64,000 nt of DNA, taken from NCBI RefSeq assembly GCF_000471905.2, contig NW_006499644.1, positions 789,827 through 853,826 of the forward strand, given 5' to 3'. The stretch is from Amborella trichopoda (lineage: Eukaryota > Streptophyta > Magnoliopsida > Amborellales > Amborellaceae). The notes under the pieces were generated by a model that was not told the origin of the DNA, did no database searches, and saw only the letters and a list, made by a program, of their open reading frames with translations. A program made the position numbers and the translations under genes. Positions 44,351 through 55,630 of the stretch are shown in pieces (the stretch's first letter is position 1; each line of letters begins with the position of its first letter).

Positions 44351-44769
44351 GCCTCAATCGCTAGTTGCCGAGAACAACCCTTTTTGCCTTTGTGCCCACA
44401 CCTTTTGCATTCGCCTCCATGCATGCCTTCCCTAGCAGGCCCATTCGTGTGCATGTAGGCAAAGTTTGACACTCATCACCCTTCCATCCCCACTAGAGTC
44501 ATATTCATGCTCCCCATCACATGAATCCACCCATTGTAATCACCTGGGAGTCACATCCACTTCCTAATCCCCAATAAGTCCGCTTCCCCCTATCATTCCT
44601 CACTGAGACACACCTCCGTCTTAACCCACTGCTCATAAATGTTCCCAGCCATTTTCATCCCCAATGAGTCAAACCACCATCCACAGGCTCATTCCCCATG
44701 AAGCGTCATCCACTTCACCTCCCCCAGTGAGTCCACCCCTCATTTGGCGGCCTGCATACATGGTGACTC
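44351..44769 (+). other. TatD 3' UTR block matching TatA 936-1440
   Basis: Non-coding. It holds repeated phrases ccccantgagtc (44465, 44565, 44670, 44725). The part around 44641-44705 is the inverted counterpart of 961-1020 in TatA, that is, the same orientation relative to each element. Confidence 0.6.
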
Positions 44770-45430
44770 CTGTCACAGTCCAGTTGCATGACCATAAACT
44801 GTAGTGCACGTCCGGGCTGCATGACGTTAAACTACTTCAGACAACAGTCCAACTGTATGACCCTAAACTATAGTGCACATCCCGACCACATGACGATAAA
44901 CTGCTTTGCACAAGGTCCAGTTGCATGACCTTAAACTAAAGCACACGTCCTGACCGCATGACATTAAACTGCTTTGCCCAGGTCTCGATGGCATGACCCT
45001 AAACACGCCTCCACAAACGTGTGCCCCCATCATTGCATACACGCCTTTTGCATGTCTTTTCACGCATGTCCTAGCCGGCCCGTCCGCGTACAATTTACAC
45101 ACCACCTTCACTTCATCCCCAGTGAGTCATACCCACGCTTACGAAGCCACAGTGAGCAGTTTCGCCATCCATACTCACCGTCAGCTAGTGGGTCACCCAT
45201 TATCCATTTACCATACAAACACCAATTATGCATAGAAAATCTCATGCCATCTCCCCCAAATGAGTTAACCCACCACATACTCATTCAATGGCCTCCACAG
45301 ACCGCCATCCACCACCATCATGGTACAATTGCATGACCTCAAACTGTAGCACGCGTCCTGGCCTCATGACAATAAACTGCTTCACACAATGGTTAAGGCT
45401 ATATGACCTTAAATCATAGCCCATGACCTT
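44770..45430 (+). repeat. gcatgac-taaac minisatellite (TatD 3' UTR)
   Basis: About ten units of ~36 bp, for example cagtccagttgcatgacc followed by ataaactgtagtgcacgtcc, at 44777-45005 and 45325-45430. A 320-bp unique stretch with Cys/His-poor frames lies between them. Orientation is opposite to 1-935 on the window strand but the same relative to the element. Confidence 0.8.
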
Positions 45431-45449
45431 AAACATGTCCCCAGAAAAA

Positions 45450-45650
45450 ATGGCCACGATGTAAACCCGGAAGGGGAAAGCTGTGAGTACAAATGACGGA
45501 CGAGCATGGTCACGATACCATGTGTAAGAGCGTCTCATAAAATAAAAACTGGGCACGGTGAAAACCTGAAAAGGCATCGTGAGTACAAATGGAAAAGAGG
45601 CAGACATGGTTGTCATGTCATGGGCAAAAGAGCCTAATAAAAAGGAAGTT
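45450..45650 (+). repeat. Hairpin array with covarying stems (TatD 3' UTR, part 2)
   Basis: CATGGT/ACCATG with a short loop (45505-45522); CACGGTG/CATCGTG with one G-U pair and loop aaaacctgaaaagg (45554-45581); GACATG/CATGTC (~45593-45610). A degenerate copy is at 45454-45486. Spacers contain gagtacaaatg. Confidence 0.65.
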
Positions 45651-45701
45651 AGTGAAAACTGTCTTTATTGCACAGCTTCCTGAAAGGGCGCTCGGACTAA
45701 T

Positions 45702-45989
45702 ATGCAGGTTGATGTAGTGCTCGCCTCCATAGGTGGCTTCAACTCGTATTTCAAAGAGAAATTCTCGGTAGAAGAATGCTCTGTTATTGAGACCCAAATA
45801 CAAGAGCTTCAAGAAAAATTCGACAGTCTAAGTCCATTCATGAAAGGACTCAAGAGTCAGAAGAATCACCGAGACGTCAAGTCGGGGTTCCATGCTAAAG
45901 GACCCCATTCCAAAGAAGTCAACCGAAAAACAAGAAGTTCATTTCGACAAGCGAAAGACGCTCTCGTCGACAAGAAACTATTAAACTAG
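45702..45989 (+). CDS. Small ORF of unknown function near TatD 3' LTR
   Basis: 95 residues starting with ATG: MQVDVVLASIGGFNSYFKEK, then FSVEECSVIETQIQELQEKF and DSLSPFMKGLKSQKN, with a basic end (KEVNRKTRSSFRQAKDALVD). The middle has heptad-like spacing that could form a short coiled coil. I do not recognise a family. It lies between the last hairpin array and the 3' LTR, where Tat elements sometimes carry extra ORFs. It may be chance, since other frames in this stretch are closed. Confidence 0.3.
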   Translation: MQVDVVLASIGGFNSYFKEKFSVEECSVIETQIQELQEKFDSLSPFMKGLKSQKNHRDVKSGFHAKGPHSKEVNRKTRSSFRQAKDALVDKKLLN

Positions 45990-46598
45990 GTCAATACCTA
46001 CCCACAACAACCAGGGTAGAGCCCGAGAGGCTCCCTCGTCAAAATCCCTCCATGGTCGGACCAAACATTCGGGACAAGCCAATAAAAAGCCCACGACTAG
46101 ACTCGACAGGATGGGGCCCATAGAGGTACCCTGCTTATCAAAGCTAACCTAGTGTAGCAACAAAACGCTCACAAAGAGCTACTTGGCTATTTATTCAAAG
46201 CAAAGCTCCTTGGACTGATTAGGAAGAAAACCCTTAATCAAGGCCCCCGACTGCTAAACAAGTCTGAATTCTGACAGACTAGGTCTACAAGCCCTTAAGC
46301 AAGGGTCCCAGCTGTTGGAACCAAAACAAAAATGTCCAATAAAAGGACTTTAATCACATCCCTTAACGTCTCTTCTCCCCCTAAAACGTCTCCACGTCTA
46401 CGTCTACAAGCCCTTAAACAAGGCCCCTAGCCGTCTGAGCACCTTGATAAGCCCTCTGGGAAGCAGCTTTTCACGAGTGTCCCTTTGGTGTTTGTGTGAT
46501 CCGGTGACCAGGAAGAAAACTAAAGTCGAAGGAACATTTTTGTTTCTGAATGTTGTACTTCTTGCTTATCTCAAAGCACAACATTCGGCGGGGCAAGC
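45990..46598 (+). other. TatD pre-LTR region with cccttaa-caaggcccc repeats
   Basis: Non-coding. Three copies of an approximate word aagcccttaaacaaggcccc followed by gactg or gccgtctg lie at 46224, 46290 and 46407. The last bases before the 3' LTR, cggcggggcaagc, occupy the polypurine-tract position but contain C, so plus-strand priming cannot be confirmed. Confidence 0.55.
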
Positions 46599-49500
46599 TG
46601 TTTGAGGTTATTTTTCATCACTTGTATCCCCGGTGCAAATAAGGAGAGAGCAGTTCGCGACTTAGTCCGCAGGTACTAGAACACCGGTGGACTATAGAAG
46701 CCGTAGGCCAATAAGCACTGATCTGGAAGTGAAATTTTTGTCAGTCTTAGAATGGCCTGGAAATGTACAAGAATGCGACTAAGATTTTTCTAAGAACATC
46801 TGCTAATTTTCGTTGCAATCCGACGAGTTTAAGGCAGTGCAGACGACAAAACAGTTTTGGGAAATTTTGCCTCTTTCGTTCTAAAAATGGACTCTAAACC
46901 ACAAAACCATTATCAAAGCGTCAAATGGTCTCCAGACCATCGCCATTGGATTTAGAACGTTAAAAAACCCTCGGGTACCAATTTTCGACATATTTGGACG
47001 CTTCTGGAGATAGTTATGGCTAACTTACCTAAAATGGGTAGGTTGTACACTATTATGGTACACCCTCAGTGAACCAGTTTCTATTAACAGAAACTGTGCT
47101 TCACAATTTTGGGGGTAAACTTTCCATGGTCATATCTCCCTCATCTTGGATCAGATCAAGCCCAAATTTTGGGACCATGTTCATCTTGACGACCCAGTTA
47201 ATTTGATATGTGACACGCATGATAACCAAGCCCGAGCGGAGAGATATCGAAGAGAGAAGTTTGCCGGAAAGTTTCAAAAGTTGCAGGAAATTTCCAACAA
47301 CATATCATCTCGATCAAACGCCCACATCACGTCATTCACATGACGGATAGATGCAAGATCAGACCCGTTATGACCACAAGGTTGAGAGCTTCCTCAGGGT
47401 CGAACGTCGTGTGTGATGGACGGTTAGATTCATAAAAAATCAGTGATAAACAGTGGCAATTCTAGCCACCGGAATCCAAACTCTGACCAAAGTCTTTCAA
47501 TTTGGAAAACGGTCGTTTGGGCATCAAATCGAGCCGTTCTTTTTACAGAACGATCGTGGTAACTTGCTCGTTACGCTACAATAAGAAATCGACGAAAAAA
47601 TTTGAGAAACGCACTGAATCCTAAATCTAAGTTTGCACTTTTTTCCATATTCTTGTTGCATCTTGATCACGAGCCAAAACTTTGATCCATGGCTCGAAAT
47701 GGATGCTAAAGCGATTATCTTCTCGAGCCATCAAGAATACAGTATTCTTTTGGCTAGATGGTGATTGAAAAGCCTCGAATCAGCCACAAAAAGTTTGCAT
47801 GGGTGAATGGTCATTGCAATGACTGATTTGAAATTTTACAAATTGTTGGTACAGGGGCAAAATCGTCATTTTTCTCTCAATTTTTAAAATTTCTTTAATT
47901 CACTTAATAGTTAATTTTTAACAATTAGGCAAAAAATTTATTGTACACCCATGTTTAGGCCTCACTTCTATATAAGCATGTATGCACCTCATGTAAAGGG
48001 CTTCTTCTTAATCAATAAAAAATTCTCTTCTGGCTTAAGCTTTGGGTCATGGTTTGGAGAGAGAGAGATGAAAGAGAAAAATTTGAACGGGTACCCTTAG
48101 GTTTAACGGTGACTTTCTCTCTCCTCTTTTTTTCCTTGGTTGGCCTGACCAGAGGGCAGGCTAAGCCTTGTGTTACCATGCCAGTCTTGTCGCCGAGCAA
48201 TTTAGCCGTCGTGCCGGTCAAAGTCACCATGCTAGTTTAGTTGCCGCGTCAAACCAGCTGACGTGCCAATCTTATCGCCGAACAGTTTAGTCATCGTGCC
48301 AGTTTGAGTCACCGTGCCTGTCTAGCTGCCGTGTCAGTCTTGCCAGTATGTCAACCTAGCTATCGGGCCAAACTTTTTCTTTCTTCTCTTCTTCTCTCTT
48401 TCTCTCTCTTGTCTTTGTTTCTCTCTCCTCTCTCTTCTCTTTCTCTCTCTTCTCTTTTATGGATGGCAGACCGTCCATGTTTTACTCTCCTTCCCTCTCT
48501 TCTTTTCTCCCTTTCATTCATTTGCTCCCTGCGCGTCCACTTCCCGTCGTGCACCCTTAGGTCCACTCCCTTCCGTTTTGCACATGCACCCTCACGTCCA
48601 CTCTTTCTTTCTTTGTGGGCCCTCATGTCCATTCTTTCCTTCTCTCTTCTTGTGCTCCCTCGCGTCCACCTACCCCACTCTCTTTTCCTCAAGCAAACAA
48701 GAACACTTACTGTCGTGCACCCCACCCTGCCGCGCATACACCGCCGTGCGCTCCTTCCATACCGGCGAGCCGACTTCCTCCTCAGCCCTGCTGTGCTCTC
48801 TCACATTGCCGAGCAATCTTCTTACACCGCTAAGCACGCGCACATGCTGCCGCGACCCTCAACCCGGCAGTGCGTTATCTCTCCCACTGCGGTGCGCGAC
48901 AACTCCCGTGCGTTAACCACTGTCATGCGCGACAACTCCCGCGCACGTTAACCACTGCCGCGCGTGACAACTCCCGTGCGCATTAGCCACTGCCGTGCAT
49001 TACAACTCCCGCCTGCGATTAACCGCTGCCGTGCGCCATCCTTCTCCTGCCGAGCCCTCATCTCAGCCACCCCGCTGCTGCCGCCTCTCTCACTTTGCTT
49101 CTCTCTCTAATCATTTGCTGTCTCTTCCCCTCAGCCATCCCCTTCAGTCTTCTCTGCCCCTCTCGCTCACTTCTTCCTGCTCTCTGTCTCTGCAGCCTCT
49201 TGTTCTCCCATCTCTGCAACCTTCCGCTCTTTCTCTCTCTAAAAATCAACAAACGAAATACCCACTTTCCCCTTTCTTTCCGTCCCTTTTCGTTTCGCCC
49301 ACTTTCCCATTTCTTTTCGTTTCGTTCGACCTTCCTCACCCAAAGCAGCTCCTTGTGTATTTCCCTCTCTCTGCACCTAATAACCCAACAACGGGCTTCT
49401 CCTTTTCTTACACCAATTGATTTTTTTTTTTTTTCACTTAATCTTACCCATCCCATTCATTTCACCTTTTGCTATTTTATTATATTTTTCCACTTATTTT

Positions 49501-50307
49501 ATCTTATTTTTCATTATCATATTTTATCTTATTTTCTTCATTTATTTTATTTTACTTTATTTTATTTTATTTACTTATTATATATATATATATTTTTACC
49601 TTATTTTATTTATTGCATTCTATTCATTTTCATTCACCTTACCTTACCTTATTTTATTTATTTTATTTTATTTTACCTTATTCTATTTTATTTTTATTAC
49701 CTCTTTCATTTTATTTTGCTTCACTCATTTTATTTTATTCCATTTATTTTACCTCATTTATTTTATTTTACCTTACCTTATTTTATTTTATTTTGTTTAC
49801 TTTATTTTATCTTACTTTACCTTACTTCATGTTATTTACCACCCTTATTTTACTTCGTTTTAATTTTCTAACCCTCCCACTTTATTTTATCTTAACTCAT
49901 CCCCGTTATTTTTATTTCATTTCACTTCATTTTCATCTTATCCATTTTAGTTTTATTTCATTTTCCAAAGTTTGGGTCTTCAGACCCGCTTGTTGGGACA
50001 CCTTATGTGTGTGCAGGAACCTAGAAAAATGAGTCAAGGGAGTTGATTTCGGACCAGCCTTAGGCCAGGGGGGCATTCTTCATGATTTAAGAGGGAGCTC
50101 ATGCGAGTAGCTCGAGCGTTTCATTAACCCACGTAAGGTAAGTCTTGCCTCACGACTATAATTCCTCTCTCACCGGTTTGTATCCCTGCTCGAGTCCTCT
50201 TTATGCGTTTCCCGAGAGAGCGGTCTCAAGTCTCGGGTCCATCTCGAACCCATAACCACGCCACTAGGTCATCCCGACCCAAAGGGCGAGATCGAGGCAC
50301 TTAATCA
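46599..50307 (+). repeat. TatD 3' LTR (3.71 kb)
   Basis: Starts TGTTTGAGGTTATTTTTC and ends cttaatca at 50307, followed by the accct duplication. TATATAA is at 47969-47975 and AATAAA at 48014-48019. The candidate intron is 48109-50016. Minisatellite 1 is at 48165-48365, minisatellite 2 at 48885-49040, and the TTTTA-rich part at 49440-49960 with a (TA) run at ~49581. The two minisatellites differ in unit makeup from the 5' LTR. Confidence 0.95.
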
Positions 50308-50312
50308 ACCCT
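50308..50312. other. TatD target-site duplication, right (ACCCT)
   Basis: Identical to 35340-35344; the TatH gag frame resumes directly behind it. Confidence 0.92.
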
Positions 50313-51100
50313 GTGGAGGATTGTTTTCAGTTCAAGGACTACATCGAAGCCCTGATAAAAAAGGGGCAAATCAATTTGGACCTCGGGGGGGCTTTTGAGA
50401 CACTTGAAGCCTGTCATGTGGTCACAATCCATGAAGCGCCAAAACAGAGCCGCCGCCCTGCTGGCTCCTTACTCTTTTCAACATCATGGTGCAGCATGAG
50501 GTGATTGTGCCCAACGCCCCCAATAAACAAATATGAGCCGTTGGCGAAAGCCAAGGTCTGTGGTGCCGCTACCACCAGCTAAGCAATCACGACCTGTGCC
50601 ATTGCTACAGATTCCTGAACATCCTTCAAGGATAAATCCAAGACGGATGGATAGCCTTGATTGATGAACAAACTCTATCTCGGGGCAGGACACCCCATCA
50701 ATATCCTCACCCTTATCCGGGAACAGAATGGGCTCGGAGCCTTGTTACTAGCGCTTTTGAGTCTTCTGCCTATAGCACTTCGGCACCATGGCAGGTGTAT
50801 CATGGCCACCGATGGCCAAAAAGTACTGGCAGAGACGCGGCTCACCGTGCGGGCGCGACACCTACGCCCCATGCATAAGAGCCCTATCCGCCCAGAGCAG
50901 GAACCGGGAAAGCCCATCCGTGCTGACCCGAGATGCCCGGTTTCTCCTACACCCAGACGAGGCGGATCTCTTACCTCCTCGACCTACCCTATATGACTTC
51001 ATCCCAAGGCAAGTCCTTTTCGCCAAGGAAAGTCGGTGCACTACAGTGAGAGCCCCCCAAGGTTCTTCCTACTCGGGTATGAGATCCTAAAGGCGCACAC
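50313..51100 (+). pseudogene. TatH gag, right half
   Basis: Begins VEDCFQFKDYIEALIKKGQ, supplying the last knuckle Cys and the conserved KDYIEALIKKGQI helix, then LGGAFETLEACHVVTIHEAP, like AFGTTEAAHVVTVQE in TatC. After a stop at ~50502 the frames are short (50661-50996 is basic and Pro-rich). No protease or reverse transcriptase follows, so TatH, like TatD, seems to lack pol. Confidence 0.8.
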
Positions 51101-51582
51101 TATAGTCAGTCCCAAGGGCAGGACTTTAAGCAAGCCTTACTACAGTCACAGGGGTATGACTCTAAAACTACCTCCTAAAAATGCAATCGTGCACTGGCAA
51201 GAGTCAGAGCATCTTCTCGGTAGGCGTTTAAATTCTCGTCGCAACCCCCTCCCCCCCCCCGCCTTTCTTTCCTCAAACAAGGCGGAAGGCGAAATTCAAA
51301 ATAAAAGGCGCGAAAAGAAGAAACCTCAGACGCATCTCACACAAGAAACAAAAAAGATGGTTGTTTTATTCATGTAAAAGGAGGTTACAAAATCTTTGTG
51401 GGCCATCAGGGAAATAAGAGGGGGAAAAGCAGGAGATATCAAAAGCGATCAAGCACCTCCCGCATCTTCTCATGCGACTCTTACGACCTCTCCAGCGCAG
51501 CCTGTGTCTCCTTTTCACTACAAGTAATTTCAACGGCGACCGACTCAGACAGAATGGTGACTGCCGTTATGTCCAAACCTAA
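51101..51582 (+). other. TatH 3' UTR start
   Basis: 51105-51175 carries two decayed units of the Tat minisatellite (agggcaggactttaagcaag and aggggtatgactctaaaact). A C-run is at ~51248. The remainder is non-coding. Confidence 0.5.
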
Positions 51583-52392
51583 CTACTCCAGGCGACGAGA
51601 GTTTGTAGCCATCACGTCCCGATAGCGATGCAGTCGACTCCTCGAGTCAGCCACATATGTTTGTAATAGAGCGATCTTGTCTACAATGCTCTGGATCTCT
51701 TCTTTTATCTTCGGCTCCTCCCTCACAAGCTGGGCATGGCGGGAGGCAATTCGCTGTCTCTTCTCCTTATGACATCTCATGAGAGCTCGCTGGGTTGCCA
51801 GCTTCGCCTTCAAGAAGGCTAGACACGCTAGCCAAGACATTCGTGTCGAAGTCTCCGCTAAGAGAGCCTCAACTCCCCAATTTGCAAGGTTATGTAGCAG
51901 TTCCAACCAGTTGAAAGCCTTTGCATCCAAGCCCACGATCTATAAGCTAGCCGAGCAGGCCCTGACACCCTTGATCCCCTCTTAGAGATCAGAAAGGGGG
52001 CATTCTTTGAGTCCCTCAAGGCCTGTTTGGAGTATGCGCCGCACAATCCGTGCCCTAAAGCTCAACCCCGACAAAGCCAAAATCGGGGGACTCGCTGAAG
52101 CAAGTGGGGGCATGTCAAGAACTAGTCCCCCGACCACCACGGCCAAAGACTCGAAAGGGACAGCAAGAGATCCTGACAAGGGCTCATTGGCCCTCCACTG
52201 ACTCTTGGCACCAGCCAGCACTGACTCCAAGGAAGTTGGGGCCGAGGCCGCGTTAGCAACGAACCTCATACGCTTCGCTGCTGCAAAGGAAATACAAGCG
52301 GGTAAAGAAGAAAGAAAAGAAAATGGCACACCAGCCATGCACCGAGGCCCAACAGCATTACCTGACGGAGGAGACGGACGGCTGCCATCCAT
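51583..52392 (-). pseudogene. TatH antisense ORF with C-terminal coiled coil
   Basis: On the strand opposite to gag one frame runs from an ATG at 52390-52392 to a stop at 51583, ~270 codons, broken only by TAA at 51982-51984 and TAG at 51940-51942. The first part is Ala/Ser/Pro-rich (CISFAAAKRMRFVANAASAP, LVLDMPPLASASPPILALSG). The last ~110 residues look like a coiled coil (LAFLKAKLATQRALMRCHKE, IKEEIQSIVDKIALLQTYVA). Antisense extra ORFs between the coding region and the 3' LTR are known from several Tat-lineage elements, and the position fits. Function is unknown. Confidence 0.55.
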
Positions 52393-53194
52393 GGTCCCTG
52401 CTCAAAAGGGCTACTTTGGAAAGAGGCGAGCGCCAAAAAGGAGGCCTGGGCAGAAGGCACAAAGGGTGTTTGGTCTTACTGGGAATGGGGACCTTGGGTA
52501 AGAGCGAAAAGCAACCACCCTTCCTTTTATAAAGCTCGACAACAAAAAAGCCAATCAACGAGAGACCCGTCCTCCGATCACAGAGGAACACCGGTGGCAA
52601 GAGAAGCGAAGCATTGGAAGCAGTGTACCAAAGCACCGCTAGCATGCGAATGGAAGCATCGCACGAGTAAGCGCCACATGCCTTGAAGGTACGGTCGTAG
52701 GAACAACACGCGAAGTAACATGCCACATGTGCGAAAAATTATGCTCTATCCCGTGGAAGTACTAAGGGCACATAATCGAACCATTGTACGACATCGACGC
52801 TGCCCCTCTCGCCCAGCATTAACTGCACTACATACATAATGAGACCCATCGAGAACGATATGCCTATCGCCACTCAAATGCCGCTCACGCATGCAATCCA
52901 ACCCCACTCGACCTGCCTACAATATGGGTCAGCTCAGAGCGCCCGGGGCACACCCCCTGCACCACTCTCTTTCACAGGCAAGCGACCCTCGTTCCTTGTC
53001 TCGTCCACATACGGGACCCTGTGGTCCCCAAAAAATAGAAAAAAAAGAAAAAAAAAAAAAAAGAACGGTGATGATGTGGGGACTTGTGAAATCAACAATG
53101 ATGCATTCCCCAAGGGATGAGATGAAAACCTGCGAGGGCATCCCAACCATCACATAGCACGCAATAATCACCCCACGGGCACAGCGGGCATTCC
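52393..53194 (+). other. TatH region before 3' LTR
   Basis: No supported gene. An A-rich run is at 53030-53062. A decayed member of the hairpin family (GATG/CATC flanking aaaacctgcgaggg) is at 53121-53142. The last bases before the LTR, cacagcgggcattcc, are a poor polypurine tract. Confidence 0.5.
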
Positions 53195-54869
53195 TGTTGG
53201 AAGCTATTTTTCAGCACCATGGGTCCCTGATGCAGAATAAGGGAGAAGCCAGTTAATAAAGCCTAACAAACAGTGGAAATTTTGAGTCTCAAAATGACCC
53301 CAAAATTGGTCAAGATCTTAATTAGAACTCCTAAAAGTCTCCTGCTAAGTTTCATCGCAATTCGACCTGTCTAAGGCAGTGCAGACTGAGAGACAATTTC
53401 GGCAGAATCAGCCTCTTGCACCTTGAAATGGACCCTTATAACTAGAGCTCTATTTTTCAGTGAGTCAAATTTTATGGGACCACCGCCATTGTGGCCATTG
53501 TAGCAGACACGGTTGAAAACCCCCGTGGGTCAAATTTTAGCTTAAACAGGCACTCCAAAAAGAAGTTATAGGCAAAAGATGGAAACAGGAGGAGCCACAC
53601 ACTATTCCTGTGGGGCCACCCTATAGCTAAACTCCATTAAAGGGACAGTCACAAATAGTGACTTGCAATACTTATATCTCCCTCGTCCAAAATCGGATCG
53701 CGCTCAAACTTGTTGGAGGGCATTCGTCTCATTGAGACAAGCGTTTCGATATATGACACGCCTCGTGATAATGCATAAATGCGAAGAGAAGCTAGAGCGA
53801 AATTGTCAATCCGTGAAGGAAGTTGCAGGGAAATCAGAAGCGACATGCCTCACTCGAGCCGCCAAATCACGACGGTCAAGCACTCGATCGATGTGAAACC
53901 AGTTGCATCACGTGCGTAAGGTCTATGACTATGACTTATCCGAACCTCATGTATGATAAACGGTTAGATCTCATACACGATGCCGATGAAGCGACTAAAA
54001 ATTTTGGTGCTAGAATTCCAGATTCTAACTAAAACTCAAAAGTTGTGAAATCTTCGTCTGGGCACGAAATCGAACTACATTTGTTGCCACGCGATCAAGA
54101 CAACATGCTCGATGTGATCTAATGAAGAAACCATAGAAAAACATCAAGGAACAAGCACACTATCGATCCGAAGTTTGCAAGATTCATCCAAAATTCAAGT
54201 CACCTGATCGTAGCTTAAAAACACAATCCATGGCTCGAAGTTGGTATCAAATCAATCGCCATGTCTAGCCCAATAAGAAAACAATAATCTTTCGATCAAA
54301 CGGGTACCAGAGCAACCCCGGATCATCCATGAAAGATCACGAAAGTTCTAGGGCAGCAGCAGGGACTTTTTTAGAATTCCATGAATTGTTAGGATGGGGA
54401 AAATATATCATTTTTCACCCTATTTTCCTATTTTATTTAATTTAGTTAAATCTTAATTTCCAGCAATTAGGTTTCATTTTAATCATCCACTCATGTTTGG
54501 GAAAAACTCTATATGTACGACATACTATCATTGTAAACGGACCCTTCGCCAAAAAGACTTTTACGTAATAAAATCTCTATTTCTTCTTACTGTTGGGCAC
54601 GTTTTGAGAGAGATAAACTTTTGGATCGGTACCTTTAGACTCAAGTTAAAATTTTCTCTCTCTTCTCTTCCTTTCTTTCTTCTTCTCTCTTCTTCTCGCT
54701 CTTCTTCTTCGTTTAGGATTTTCTCCTGTGGTTTCACAGGTTGCACATGGCGATGACAGCACCATGCCCGAGCTTCTTTTTCCTTCTTTTTGTCCATCTC
54801 CATCTCTCGATAAGGCTCACAGACAGTGCTTCTCATCGCTGTCTACAGATGTGTCTTCGACGTCTCAAC

Positions 54870-55290
54870 GAGGAGGATAGACGGCGAAGCCTATAGCCGC
54901 TTGCAGGGGTTTCCCTGGCTGCGCGCCTATCTTAGACGGTGATGCCTATCGCCGCATGCGAAGGGTCGCGGCAACACCTATCTCTGTCTAAAAGCTCCTT
55001 TCGTGCGCTTGACACCAATCTTTGTCCTTGAGCTTCCTTCGTGCACTCGATGCCTATCGCCGTCCGCAGGTTTTTCTGGCGTCCCACACCCATCGCCGTG
55101 TGCCTTAGAAGGGACTATCGCCGCGCACTTCACAAGTGGCTATCGCCACGCGCTTCACAAGAAGCTATCGCTTCCCGCAAAGGGGTGTGTTGCCTTCTTG
55201 TGTTACCAACGGTGATGCCTAACGCTGCATGTAGTTCACTGCTTACCCACCAGCCTTCGGCAGTAGTGTCTAACACCGTCCAAGGGCCGT
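54870..55290 (+). repeat. LTR F U5 minisatellite (gcctatcgccg)
   Basis: Irregular units of ~60-75 bp with gatgcctatcgccgcatgcg, ggctatcgccgcgcgcttca and similar words, about six in all. This is a different sequence from the arrays at the same place in TatA, TatC, TatD and TatG. Confidence 0.65.
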
Positions 55291-55424
55291 GACACTACTA
55301 CTCCACGGCTATGAATGACGATGCTCAAGCATCATCGGGACCCTGTCTCTTTGTTGTCTTGTGCTTCCTCCTCATTCTCTTCTCTTCTCACTTGACTGAG
55401 GGTAGACTCGGCCTAACATTGCCA

Positions 55425-55630
55425 CAGCAGTATGATTGTCGAGCAGCATTGCTATCATGCTGGTCCTGAGGACCATGCCTATCTTTCTACCATACCAGAT
55501 TAGGATAGTCATATCGGCCTCGATTTCGAGTAGTATTGCCATCGTGCTAGTCCTAGTACCATGCCTGTCTTGCTACCACTCTAAGCCGATCATTGTACTG
55601 GTCCAACTAGCATGCTAGTTCCGTACCCTT
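55425..55630 (+). repeat. LTR F second array (cattgccatcgtgctagtcc)
   Basis: Units of ~55-60 bp, for example agcattgctatcatgctggt then cctgaggaccatgcctatct, related to TatD minisatellite 1. Confidence 0.65.

Noticed and set aside
1-45430. Large genomic inversion linking 1-1440 with 44640-45430
   Set aside because: The two elements lie on opposite strands; relative to each element the blocks have the same orientation, so no inversion is needed.
48304-50032. Long hydrophobic frames in the second TatD LTR (215 and 258 residues)
   Set aside because: Same cause as in the first LTR; low-complexity LTR DNA, not genes.
52358-52726. 122-residue minus-strand frame upstream of the antisense ORF
   Set aside because: Different frame from the antisense ORF, no recognisable features, partly overlapping it.
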